Shown: piece by piece, positions 16,173-24,827 of the stretch
Layout: each line of letters starts with the position of its first letter
Numbering within the stretch: the stretch's first letter is position 1
Translations under genes and position numbers: made by a program
Notes under the pieces: model-generated
Told to the model about the DNA's origin: nothing
Databases searched by the model: none
The model's input: the letters and a program-made list of their open reading frames with translations, nothing else
Assembly (NCBI GenBank): GCA_963779055.1
Contig: CAVZWN010000001.1
Coordinates: forward strand, 62,001-126,000
DNA: 64,000 bases
Origin: Sulfurimicrobium sp963779055
Lineage (GTDB): Bacteria > Pseudomonadota > Gammaproteobacteria > Burkholderiales > Sulfuricellaceae
Direction: 5' to 3'

Positions 16173-17381
16173 TTACTCGTGCCGCAGCGCTTCTATCGGG
16201 TCCAGGCGGGCTGCCCGCTGAGCCGGGAAGTAGCCGAAAATCACCCCGATGGCAGCCGAGAACAGGAACGACAGCAGGTTGATGCCAGGGTTGAAGAGGA
16301 AGGGCACCTGCATCAGTTGCGCCAGCCCGATCGAAGCCACCGTGGCCAGTGCGACGCCGACCAGGCCGCCGAAGGAGGACAGCACCACCGCCTCGATGAG
16401 GAACTGCAGCAACACTTCCCGCTCCAGTGCGCCGATGGCGAGGCGGATGCCGATTTCGCGCGTGCGCTCGGTCACCGACACCAGCATGATGTTCATGATG
16501 CCGATGCCGCCCACCAGCAGGCTCACCGCCGCCACGGCGCCGAGCAGGGTCGTCATGATGCGGATGGTGCCGGACAGGGTTTCCGCGATCTGCTTGGTGT
16601 CGAGGACGTTGAAATCGTCTTCCTCGTTATCCGAAATCTTGCGCCGCTCGCGCATCAGCAGGTTGATCTGCTCGATCACCCTGGCGTTGGATGCGCTGGG
16701 TTTCACCGAGACCATCAGGGTGCTCACATCCTGGCTGCCGGTCAGCCTTCGCTGCACCGTGCGCAGGGGCATGATCACCGTGTCGTCCTGATCCATGCCC
16801 ATCGCACCCTGGCCTTTCGATGCCAGCAGGCCGATGATTTCGCAGGAGAACTGCTTGATGCGGATCTCGTTGCCGAGCGGGTTCTGGTTGCCGAACATCT
16901 CGCGCCGCACGGTTTCGCCGATCACGCATACCGATTTCCCGGCGCGCTCTTCGGCTTCGCTGAACACCCGCCCGGCGGCCAGTTTCCAGTTGCCGGTCTG
17001 GAAGTAGGCATTGGTGCTGCCGTTGATGGTAGTGGACCAGTTTCTGGCGCCGAAAACCACGGTCACGCTGCGGTTGACCGTCGGTGCAACGGCATCCAGG
17101 CCGCTGATCTGGGCGCGGATGGCCTCGGCGTCGGCGATCTTGAAGCTGGGGGCGCCGGCGGAATCCCGCCCCGGGCCGAGGCGCTTGCCTGGGCGCACCA
17201 GCAGCAGGTTGCTGCCGAGGCTGGATATCTGGTCCGACACCACCTTGGTGGCGCCGTTGCCCAGGGTCACCATGGTGATCACTGCGCTGACGCCGATGAC
17301 GATGCCGAGAATGGTGAGGAAAGAGCGCATCAGGTTGCGGCGGATTTCGCGCAGGGCCAGCAGGAGGGTGTTCCAGATCAT
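16173..17381 (-). CDS. MacB-type ABC permease (FtsX/MacB_PCD)
   Basis: 402 residues. The N-terminus is LREIRRNLMRSFLTILGIVIGVSAVI (helix 1), then a periplasmic MacB_PCD domain (about 45-250), then three C-terminal helices with the FtsX signature RTREIGIRLAIGA. It ends in AARLDPIEALRHE, as MacB-family proteins do. Here the ATPase is a separate gene (17589-18308). The pair would form a mechanotransmission-type exporter with MacA and an outer membrane factor. The intervening 207 bases hold an inverted-repeat element. The frame is intact, unlike the second copy at 18760-19114. Confidence 0.92.
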   Translation of the reverse strand: MIWNTLLLALREIRRNLMRSFLTILGIVIGVSAVITMVTLGNGATKVVSDQISSLGSNLLLVRPGKRLGPGRDSAGAPSFKIADAEAIRAQISGLDAVAPTVNRSVTVVFGARNWSTTINGSTNAYFQTGNWKLAAGRVFSEAEERAGKSVCVIGETVRREMFGNQNPLGNEIRIKQFSCEIIGLLASKGQGAMGMDQDDTVIMPLRTVQRRLTGSQDVSTLMVSVKPSASNARVIEQINLLMRERRKISDNEEDDFNVLDTKQIAETLSGTIRIMTTLLGAVAAVSLLVGGIGIMNIMLVSVTERTREIGIRLAIGALEREVLLQFLIEAVVLSSFGGLVGVALATVASIGLAQLMQVPFLFNPGINLLSFLFSAAIGVIFGYFPAQRAARLDPIEALRHE

Positions 17382-17399
17382 CTTGAGAAGCCTCAGTTA

Positions 17400-17568
17400 G
17401 CCACAGAGAAACAGAGTTCACAGAGTTCACAGAGTTCACAGAGGAAAACAATGAGTTGGTGTAAACATGGCCTTCACCCATCAGGCGAACTATAAAAATA
17501 GGCAAAACCCGCTTCGGCAAGCGCAGCGCAGCGCGCTTCATCTCTGTGTCCTCTGTGATCTCTGTGGC
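17400..17568. repeat. Inverted repeat element, CACAGAG family (copy 1)
   Basis: The left arm 17401-17444 consists of CACAGAG-type units repeating every 9 bases. The right arm 17541-17568 is the inverse (CTCTGTG units). It lies between macB ATPase and permease genes. It belongs to the family also found at 27979, 30921, 52007, 52197 and 60950. Confidence 0.85.
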
Positions 17569-17588
17569 TTGAATTGCGGTTCTTAGGG

Positions 17589-18308
17589 TCATTGGGTTTG
17601 CCCCCCGTTGCGGGTGTCGCTGTCCACCAGGCCGTCCACGAAGTGCACGATGCGCTGGGCGTATTGGGCCATTTCCGGTTCGTGGGTCACCATCAGGATG
17701 GTGATGCCCTGGTCGCGGTTGAGGGCGGCCAGCAATTCCATGATCTCGCGGCTGGTTTTGCTGTCCAGGTTGCCGGTGGGCTCATCCGCCAGCAGGACCG
17801 TGGGCCGGGTGACGATGGCGCGGGCCACGGCGACCCGCTGCTGCTGGCCGCCGGAAAGCTCCGCCTGGGTATGGTGCTCCCAGCCATTCAGGCCAACGGA
17901 GGCCAGCGCAGCACGCGCCGCCGCGTGGCGCGCCGCTGCGCTTTCGCCGCGATAGAGCAGGGGCAGTTCGACGTTCTCCTGGGCCGAGGTGCGCGCCAGC
18001 AGGTTGAAGCCCTGAAACACGAAACCCAGGTAATTGCGGCGCAGCAGGGCGCGCTGGTTGCGGCTCAGTTGCTCCACATGGACGCCGCGAAAGCGGTAGG
18101 TGCCGCTGCTGGGGGTGTCGAGGCAGCCGAGGATATTCATCGCGGTGGATTTGCCCGACCCGCTCGGGCCCATGATGGCGACGAACTCGCCTTCCCGGAT
18201 CATGAGATCGATACCGCTCAGGGCCTGAAAAGCGACGTTTCCCTGGCCGTAGGTCTTGGTGATGGCGCTCAGTTCGATCAGCGGCGGCGGAGTATTGTCG
18301 CCACTCAT
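17589..18308 (-). CDS. MacB-type ABC ATPase
   Basis: 239 residues: Walker A GPSGSGKST, Q-loop FVFQGFNLLARTSAQENVEL, signature LSGGQQQRVAVARAIV, Walker B VLLADEPTGNLDSKTS and switch VTHEPEMAQYA. This is the LolD/MacB class of ATPase. The ATG at 18308 overlaps the stop of the upstream macA remnant as ATGA, which shows that an intact macA once preceded it. It should energise the permease at 16173-17381. Confidence 0.92.
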   Translation of the reverse strand: MSGDNTPPPLIELSAITKTYGQGNVAFQALSGIDLMIREGEFVAIMGPSGSGKSTAMNILGCLDTPSSGTYRFRGVHVEQLSRNQRALLRRNYLGFVFQGFNLLARTSAQENVELPLLYRGESAAARHAAARAALASVGLNGWEHHTQAELSGGQQQRVAVARAIVTRPTVLLADEPTGNLDSKTSREIMELLAALNRDQGITILMVTHEPEMAQYAQRIVHFVDGLVDSDTRNGGQTQ

Positions 18309-18535
18309 TTCGGCGCGGCCACGCTTTCGGTGATGACCTGCATGCCTGCTTGCAGTTCGCCGCCGGTCACTTCGGTCTGGCGCCCGTTGCTCACCCCCAC
18401 GGTCACCGGTACGGCCACGGGTTGGCCTTCGCGCAGCAGCCACACCTGTTGCGAGCCGCCTTTGCTGGCGGCGCTGGCCGGTTTCGACGAAGTGCTGCGG
18501 GGTGGCTTGGGCAGCAGGCTGGAAACGAAACTTTC
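18305..18535 (-). pseudogene. macA remnant (C-terminal fragment of MacA-type adaptor)
   Basis: About 76 codons in frame up to the TGA at 18305-18307. They include SSLLPKPPRSTSSK, VWLLREGQPVAVPV, VSNGRQTEVTGGEL and MQVITESVAAP, which match the C-terminal end of MacA-type adaptors and align with the copy at 19874-20180. There is no start codon and the rest of the gene is missing. Upstream, around 18540-18570 on the same strand, the sequence reads like the leader of another gene (GAGGAG then ATG GCG CAA in a different frame), so this looks like a deletion, recombination or assembly joint. Confidence 0.75.
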
Positions 18536-18759
18536 ATTCTTTTTGCGCCTTGCGCCATTTTATTTCTCCTCGGATAAAAATTGTTATTTTGTATGCGCTC
18601 ATTTATAGAACAAGTGTTGTGTTGGAAGAATTGTTTAGAGACGATGATGCAAATTTTACGCGCAGGATTAACTGTGAAGAGTTGCAGCACGTATGGATGA
18701 TGACACGGCACGTGCAGTTGAGTGTGAACTGCAGTGGAAGCGTCATTGCCGATGGTGAG

Positions 18760-19114
18760 AGTAGTTGGTGCTGGGTGATGCTGCTGCTATGGAATTGCCA
18801 CCAGGTGCCGGATGAGCGACTGGGGTGCAGCGGCCGCGATGCCGCCGATCTGGTGCGATGCTTCGGCGTCGGTGTCTTGAACAAGGGTGCGTTGATCCGC
18901 TGCTGCCCGGTCCATGCGCTGGCCGGGGCGCATCTGCAGCAGATTGGTGCCCAGGCCGAGATCTGGGTCTGCACGGCAGGGTCGCGCCGTTGCCCACGGT
19001 GATCATGGTGATGACGGCGCTGACGCCGATCACGATGCCCAGAATGGTGAGGAAGGAGCGCATCAGGTTGCGCCGAATCGACCGCAGCGCCAGCAGCAAG
19101 GTGTTGAGCCACAT
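18760..19114 (-). pseudogene. Second MacB-type permease, truncated and frameshifted
   Basis: It starts MWLNTLLLALRSIRRNLMRS and continues SFLTILGIVIGVSAVI, close to the intact permease at 16173-17381. It loses frame after VGNGAT (near 18980) and again within the next 20 bases. Homology (NLLQMRPGQRM and DAEA...QIGGI in shifted frames) can be followed only to about 18790. About two thirds of the gene is absent. The left end is approximate. At the DNA level the shared start is only roughly 80% identical to the intact copy, so it is a diverged paralogue rather than a simple assembly duplicate. Confidence 0.75.
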
Positions 19115-19126
19115 GGTCAGATGCCT

Positions 19127-19873
<747 letters not shown>

Positions 19874-19877
<4 letters not shown>

Positions 19878-21173
19878 GATGCGCCGCCCGTGCTGCGCTG
19901 TCGGTGATGACCTCCATGCCGGGCTTGAGTTGGTCGCCGCTGACCTCGGTCAGGCGGCCATCGCTGATACCCGGTCTGCACCGTCACGGCCACTGCCTGG
20001 CCGTCGCGCAGCACCCAGATCTGGCGCGCGCCGGGACTTGCTTTCGACGCCGGCACTTTAGCTCGGCTGCTGCTCGGCGGCGCGGCATCATGCTGGACAC
20101 GATACTGCCGCCCGAGACTTGCCGGATGCCGTTGCGCGGCTGGGGTGAAGCGCAGCGCGGCATTCGGCACCAGCAGCACGTTCTCGCGCTCGTTGCGACG
20201 TGGTGACCGGCTGTCATGCCGGGACGCAGGCTGAGATCGTCGTTGGACACCTTGAGGATGGTCTTGTAGGACACCACGCCGTCCTTGGTCTGCGAGCCGT
20301 AGCCGACACGGGTGATGCTCGCCGGATATTTTCGCCCGGCGTAGGCGTCCACGTTGAAGGTGGCGGACTGGCCTTCATGCACCTGGCCCACGTCGGCTTC
20401 GTCCACGTCCACCTGGAGTTCCATCTGCGCCAGGTTTTCGGCCAGGGTGAACAGGACCGGCGCCTGCAGCGATGCGGCGACGGTCTGCCCCGGCTCCACC
20501 TTGCGCGCCAGCACGACACCGTCGATCGGGCGAGCGGATCGAGGCCTTGGCCAGGTTGGTCTGGTCGGATTTGAGCGTGGCACGCGCCTGCGTGACGGCG
20601 GCGCGGGCACTCGCCTCGTTGGCGATGGCCCGGTCCAGGGTGGCCTGCGCAGTATCGAGTTCGGCCTTGCGACGGCACCTTGCCGCCGGAGAGTTCGGCT
20701 ACCTGGCGCAGCCGTGCCAGGTTGGCGCGGGATTCCTCGACGGTCGCCCGCATCTGTTCCACCTGGGCTTCGGCCGAGGCCAGCGCGGCTTCGGATTTGG
20801 CGACCTGGTCGTTCAGCTTGGAAAGGTCGAGCCGGGCCAGGAGCTGGCCTTTCTGTACCCGGTCGTTGTCGTCGACCAGCACCGCTTCGATGGTGCCGGA
20901 AAGCTCGCTGCCCACGTCCACCTGGTTGGTCGGCTGCAGATTGCCGGTGGCCGATACCGTGACGGTAAGATTGCCGCGCAGCACTTCCTCGCTGAGATAC
21001 TGGGGCGCGGAGGCGGCATTGCGGGAGCGTAAGTAAAGTGCTCCACTTGCCACGATCAGGGTCAGGCTGACAATCAGCCAGAGCCGGCCGGAAAGACCGA
21101 GGAAGCGGGATGATTTTTCTGCCGCGACGATTCGGGCCAGCGGGTCTTTCTTATCTGCGGGAGCGTCGCTCAT
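19874..21173 (-). pseudogene. MacA-type adaptor with several frameshifts
   Basis: The N-terminal 160 codons (21173 down to about 20690) are intact: a membrane anchor LWLIVSLTLIVASGALYL, NLTVTVSATGNLQPTNQVDV and the coiled coil through RQVAELSGGKV. Frame then changes near 20680, 20545, 20210 and 20060. The segments DGVVLARKVEPGQTVAASLQ and DVDEADVGQVHEGQSATFNV, and then SYKTILKVSNDDLSLRPGMT, continue a normal MacA. The ATG overlaps the stop of the outer membrane factor gene by four bases, so the operon order is spy-like, OMF, macA, macB. Confidence 0.8.
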
Positions 21174-22609
21174 GAGGTGCCGCCTTGCTGAGTAAATGGA
21201 TTTTCGCCACCTGCAGCGGGCTGCCAGCCGCCGCCGAGGGCCTTGTAAAGACGGATCAGGGCGGAAATGCTTTCCGCTTCCGTGGTTTTCAGACTGTCCT
21301 GAACCGTGAGCAGGGTGCGCTCGGTGTCGAGCACTTTCTGGAAATCAATAATCCCGGTTGAATAGCGCTGGTGCGCCATGAGCACGGCGTTATGCGCCGC
21401 ATCCGCGGCCTCACGCAGGGCCTGTTCGCGCCTGCGGCTGCTGGCGTGGGAAACCAGCGCGTTTTCCACCTCTTCCAGGGCGCTGAGCACGGTTTTTTCA
21501 TAGTTGACCAGGGCCTGCTCCTGGACCGCGTTCTGAATTTCAATGCGTTGCCGGATGCGGCCGCCGTCGAACAGGGTGGCAGCGACGCTGCCGAGCAGGG
21601 AGCGGGTGAGACTATCACCGCCGCCCAGCGCGCCGAAACTGAATGCCTCCCAGCCAATGGAGCCGCTCAGTTTGAAGCCGGGATAAAGGGCGGCCGTCGC
21701 TTCGCCGATGCGGGCGGTTTCCGCTGCCAGCTTGCGTTCGGCGACGCGCACATCGGGTCGCTGGCGCAGCGTGTCGGCGGGGATGCCGATGGCCACGTGC
21801 TCGGGCGCCGCCGGAATCGGTGCGGGCTTTGCCAGCTTGTCGTGCAGCGCGCCCGGCGCCTGGCCAAGAAGGATGGCCAGGCGGTGTTCCGCCTGGGCCA
21901 GGCTGGATTCCAGGCTGGGGATCTGGGCGCGCGTCTGCTCCTTGTTGGTGCGTGCCTGTTCCACGTCCAGTGAGCTCGTCAGGCCAGCTTCAGCACGCCA
22001 GCCGGTCAGCTCCAGGGTTTCGGACTGGCTGGCCAGATTGTCCCGGGCAATGGCAAGCCGCGCCTGGAAGGCGCGCAATTCCACGTAGTTGAGCGCCACT
22101 TCCGCCAGCAGTGAAACCCGGGTGTTGTGCAGGCTGGCTTCGCTGCCTTCCAGGTCGGCCTGGGCAGCCTCCACCGCGCGCCGGGTACCGCCGAAAATGT
22201 CCGGCTCCCAGCTGGCGTCGAAACCCGCGCTATACAGATCGCGCGTCAGGCCGCTGCCGGTTTCGGCACTGCTCTTGCTGCGGATTTCGGAAGCAGAAGC
22301 GCTGACGGACGGGAACTGGTTTGCACCTGCGAGACCACGCCGGGCCCGTGCCTCGCGTAGCCTGGCCTGAGCGCTGCGAAGATCGGGGCTGGCCTTGAGC
22401 GATTGTTCGATGAGTTCGGAAAGCAGGGGGTCGTGCAGTTGCTGCCACCATTGCGACAGATCTTGCGCCGCAGCGGCTTTCACCGGGGCATTCGACCAGT
22501 TTTCCGCGACGGCAAGGCCGGGCCTGACATAATCAGGCCCGACTGTGGCACAGCCGCTCAGCACGGCGAGAATCATCACTGGCAGGGTAAAGCCCCGGAT
22601 TTTTTTCAT
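21170..22609 (-). CDS. NodT/OprM-type outer membrane factor lipoprotein
   Basis: 479 residues. It has a lipoprotein signal (VMILAVLSGC) followed by VGPDYVRP, the hallmark start of NodT-family outer membrane factors. Two OEP repeats follow, with DASWEPDIFGG and WEAFSFGALGG typical of this family. It starts 36 bases after the Spy-like gene and overlaps macA by four bases. It would supply the outer membrane duct for the MacAB pump. The frame is intact. Confidence 0.9.
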   Translation of the reverse strand: MKKIRGFTLPVMILAVLSGCATVGPDYVRPGLAVAENWSNAPVKAAAAQDLSQWWQQLHDPLLSELIEQSLKASPDLRSAQARLREARARRGLAGANQFPSVSASASEIRSKSSAETGSGLTRDLYSAGFDASWEPDIFGGTRRAVEAAQADLEGSEASLHNTRVSLLAEVALNYVELRAFQARLAIARDNLASQSETLELTGWRAEAGLTSSLDVEQARTNKEQTRAQIPSLESSLAQAEHRLAILLGQAPGALHDKLAKPAPIPAAPEHVAIGIPADTLRQRPDVRVAERKLAAETARIGEATAALYPGFKLSGSIGWEAFSFGALGGGDSLTRSLLGSVAATLFDGGRIRQRIEIQNAVQEQALVNYEKTVLSALEEVENALVSHASSRRREQALREAADAAHNAVLMAHQRYSTGIIDFQKVLDTERTLLTVQDSLKTTEAESISALIRLYKALGGGWQPAAGGENPFTQQGGTS

Positions 22610-22645
22610 GGCTGCTTTTTGGCTTGTTAGGCTGAATATAGGCAA

Positions 22646-23125
22646 TTACGGCCTGTTCATCCGCTGTGGCCGCATTTTGTGCTCTGCCATGTTTTTGCGC
22701 TGCTCCGGCGTCAGCAGCTGGAAAATCTGATGGCTGGTGCTGGCGTGCATCTGTGCCATCCTGGCCATGGCCTGAGCGTTGGCTTCCGCGAGCGTCTTCG
22801 CTTTTGCCTCGCTGTATTCATCCGACAGGCCGAGCTGACGCAATTCCATTTGTGACTTGCGGACAGCCTTGTCCAGATCGCGCATGGCGGGTGCCTGGGT
22901 ATGCATCAGGTCGAAAATCTGGTCGCGTTGGGTTTCGCTCAGATTCAGGTCGCGCAGGAACGGTGGCAGATGATTCCCGCCGGGCATGCCGCGTTCGCCC
23001 ATCATCTGTATCGGGCTGTCGCATCCGTTTGGACCGTCCATCTTGGGGCGGGCATCGGCGGAGAGGGGAAGGCCAAGCGCGATACTGCTGGCAATGAAGA
23101 AATGGGTGAGTGTACGTTTATTCAT
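22646..23125 (-). CDS. Spy/CpxP-like periplasmic LTxxQ protein
   Basis: 159 residues with a signal peptide ending LSADA. The mature part is a charged helical protein with two LTxxQ-type motifs: LNLSETQRDQIFDLM and LLTPEQRKNMAEH. This is the Spy/CpxP family: small periplasmic chaperones, induced by envelope stress, CpxP also damping CpxA. AGGAGT precedes the ATG at 23125. It is the first gene of the OMF-macA-macB operon, and 83 bases upstream lies a four-fold GTAAA box. Whether it acts more like Spy (chaperone) or CpxP (sensor inhibitor) cannot be told. Confidence 0.88.
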   Translation of the reverse strand: MNKRTLTHFFIASSIALGLPLSADARPKMDGPNGCDSPIQMMGERGMPGGNHLPPFLRDLNLSETQRDQIFDLMHTQAPAMRDLDKAVRKSQMELRQLGLSDEYSEAKAKTLAEANAQAMARMAQMHASTSHQIFQLLTPEQRKNMAEHKMRPQRMNRP

Positions 23126-23207
23126 TTCAGACTCCTGGTTAAATTGGATCATGGACAGGCTGGGGCTGTGCCTTGACCTGTTGAATGACAGTTTGACCGA
23201 AGCATCC

Positions 23208-23243
23208 GTAAATCGGGGTTAGCGCCTTGTAAAAGTGAGTAAA
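23208..23243. promoter_or_regulatory. Four-fold tandem GTAAA box (CpxR-box type) upstream of the spy-like gene
   Basis: GTAAA, GTTAG, GTAAA and GTAAA begin at 23208, 23218, 23229 and 23239. The last two form a perfect GTAAA-N5-GTAAA. The box ends 83 bases upstream of the Spy-like ATG, a normal position for an activator site, and Spy/CpxP genes are the classic CpxR targets in enterobacteria. Confidence 0.8.
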
Positions 23244-23284
23244 GCGGGTTTGAACTCTCGCATTCTTAATGATCATCCAGCCTC

Positions 23285-24670
23285 TCAGCCCCCGCCGCCC
23301 AATGCCTTGTAAAGCTGGGCAGCGGCGGTGAGCCATGCGCGCCGGGTCTGGACCGTGGCTTGCTGGGCGGAAAAGGATTCGCGCTGTGCATCCAGCACCT
23401 CGAGGTGGCTGGTGATGCCTGCCTGGTAGCGGGCTTCGGCCAGGCGCAGGCGCTCGTTCTGGGCTTTTTCCGCCGCCTGCTGGGCGCGCAGTTGTTCGGC
23501 AAGGCGAGTGCGGGCGGCGAGCAGGTCGGCCACTTCGCGGAAGGCCTGCTGGATGGTCTTTTCGTATTCGGCTACGGCGATGACCTTGCGCGCCTCGGCG
23601 AGATCGACCCCGGAAGCGCTGCGGCCCGCATCGAACAGCGGCAGGCGCAGCGCGGGCTGGAAATTCCAGCTTTCGCTGCCGCCGCCGAATAGCCCGGACA
23701 GGGCGCTGCTGGCCGTGCCCAGACCGGCAGTCAGGGAAATGCGCGGCAGAAAGGCGGCGCGCGCGGCACCGATGTTGGCATTGGCGGCGATCAGCCTTTT
23801 TTCCGCGGCCAGCACATCGGGACGCTGCAGCAGGACTTCCGCAGGCAGGTCCGCGGCCAGGTCGGCAACGATGCCCTGATCCGTGAGGGTGCGCCCTTCG
23901 GGCAGGCTGGCCGGTTGCTGGCCGGCGAGCAGCGCCAGCGCATTGGCGGCGGCGGCCTGCTGGCGTTGCAGGCTGGCGAGTTCCGCGCGCACCGATTGCA
24001 GGGCGCCATCCGCCTGCAGGAAATCGAGCTCGCCAGCCAGGCCGACATCGCGCCGGCGGGCGATCATGGTGCGGGTTTCCTCGCGGCTTCTGACTGTTTC
24101 ACGTGCAAGCTGCGTGCGTTCATCCAGTTCCAGCAGGGTGAAATAGGCGTTGGCGACCTCGGACACCAGCGACAGGCGCAGCGCGCGCCGGGCTTCCTCG
24201 CTGGCGAGATAGCTGGCCAGTGCCGCCTCGTTCAGGCTCTTCACCCGGCCCCAGAAATCCAGTTCGAAGGAAAGCAGGGAAAGTCCGATATCGTAGCGGC
24301 GGCTGGTAACGGCCTGTCCGCTGGAAGAGAGGTCGCCCGGCGTGCGCGCGGCCTGACCGCTGGCAGCGGCATCGATATTGGGGAGACGGTCGGCACGGGT
24401 GATGCCATGGAGTGCGCGGGCTTCCTCGACGCGCGCGGCGGCGATTTTCATGTCGCGGTTGTGATCGAGTGCGCTTGCGATCAGGGCTTGCAGTTTCTGA
24501 TCGGGGAAATAGGCGCGCCATTCGGTTGCGCCTGCCTGGCGCGCGCCTTCCGGCTGGGCGGTTTGCGGCCATTGCGAGGCTACCGGCAGATCGGGTCGCT
24601 GGTAGTCGGGCATCAGGGAACAGCCAGCCAGCGCGGTGGAGAAGACAATGAAACTAATGATGCCTTTCAT
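23285..24670 (-). CDS. RND-pump outer membrane factor (OprM/NodT family)
   Basis: 461 residues from the ATG at 24670, with a lipoprotein signal ending STALAGC followed by LMPDYQRPDLPV. Two OEP domains follow, with SFELDFWGRVKSLNEAALA and the NIGAARAAFLPRISLTAGLG segment typical of OprM/MtrE. The frame stays open upstream to 24934 only because it reads through the intergenic repeat. It is the last gene of the tetR-MFP-RND-OMF operon and forms the outer membrane channel of the tripartite pump. The ribosome site is weak. Confidence 0.9.
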   Translation of the reverse strand: MKGIISFIVFSTALAGCSLMPDYQRPDLPVASQWPQTAQPEGARQAGATEWRAYFPDQKLQALIASALDHNRDMKIAAARVEEARALHGITRADRLPNIDAAASGQAARTPGDLSSSGQAVTSRRYDIGLSLLSFELDFWGRVKSLNEAALASYLASEEARRALRLSLVSEVANAYFTLLELDERTQLARETVRSREETRTMIARRRDVGLAGELDFLQADGALQSVRAELASLQRQQAAAANALALLAGQQPASLPEGRTLTDQGIVADLAADLPAEVLLQRPDVLAAEKRLIAANANIGAARAAFLPRISLTAGLGTASSALSGLFGGGSESWNFQPALRLPLFDAGRSASGVDLAEARKVIAVAEYEKTIQQAFREVADLLAARTRLAEQLRAQQAAEKAQNERLRLAEARYQAGITSHLEVLDAQRESFSAQQATVQTRRAWLTAAAQLYKALGGGG

Positions 24671-24684
24671 TCCGCACCGGGCGT

Positions 24685-24794
24685 CAACCCCTCCCAGCCT
24701 CCCAACCCCTCCCATCCTCCCCTTGTCAGGGGAGGGGCAGATCGGGGAGGGGCAGAATGCTTCCCCCCTGATAAGGGGGGATTGAGGGGGGTTA
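24685..24794. repeat. Inverted repeat element, CCTCCCCT-TGTC-AGGGGAGG family (copy 1)
   Basis: It contains CCCCTCCCATCCTCCCC TTGTCAGGGGAGG, a 20-bp near-palindrome, followed by pyrimidine-to-purine inverse stretches ending in GATTGAGGGGGGTT. It lies between the RND and OMF genes. Other copies are at 33155, 37977 and 58959. Confidence 0.85.
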
Positions 24795-24827
24795 GAACGC
24801 CGTGTGCGTTTCCCGATAATCGCTAGC

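Noticed and set aside
18403..18570. Frame starting ATG GCG CAA GGC behind a strong GAGGAG site (minus strand near 18560)
   Set aside because: After about ten codons it runs out of frame over the macA remnant; it looks like the 5' end of some other gene cut off at a junction, not a real gene here.
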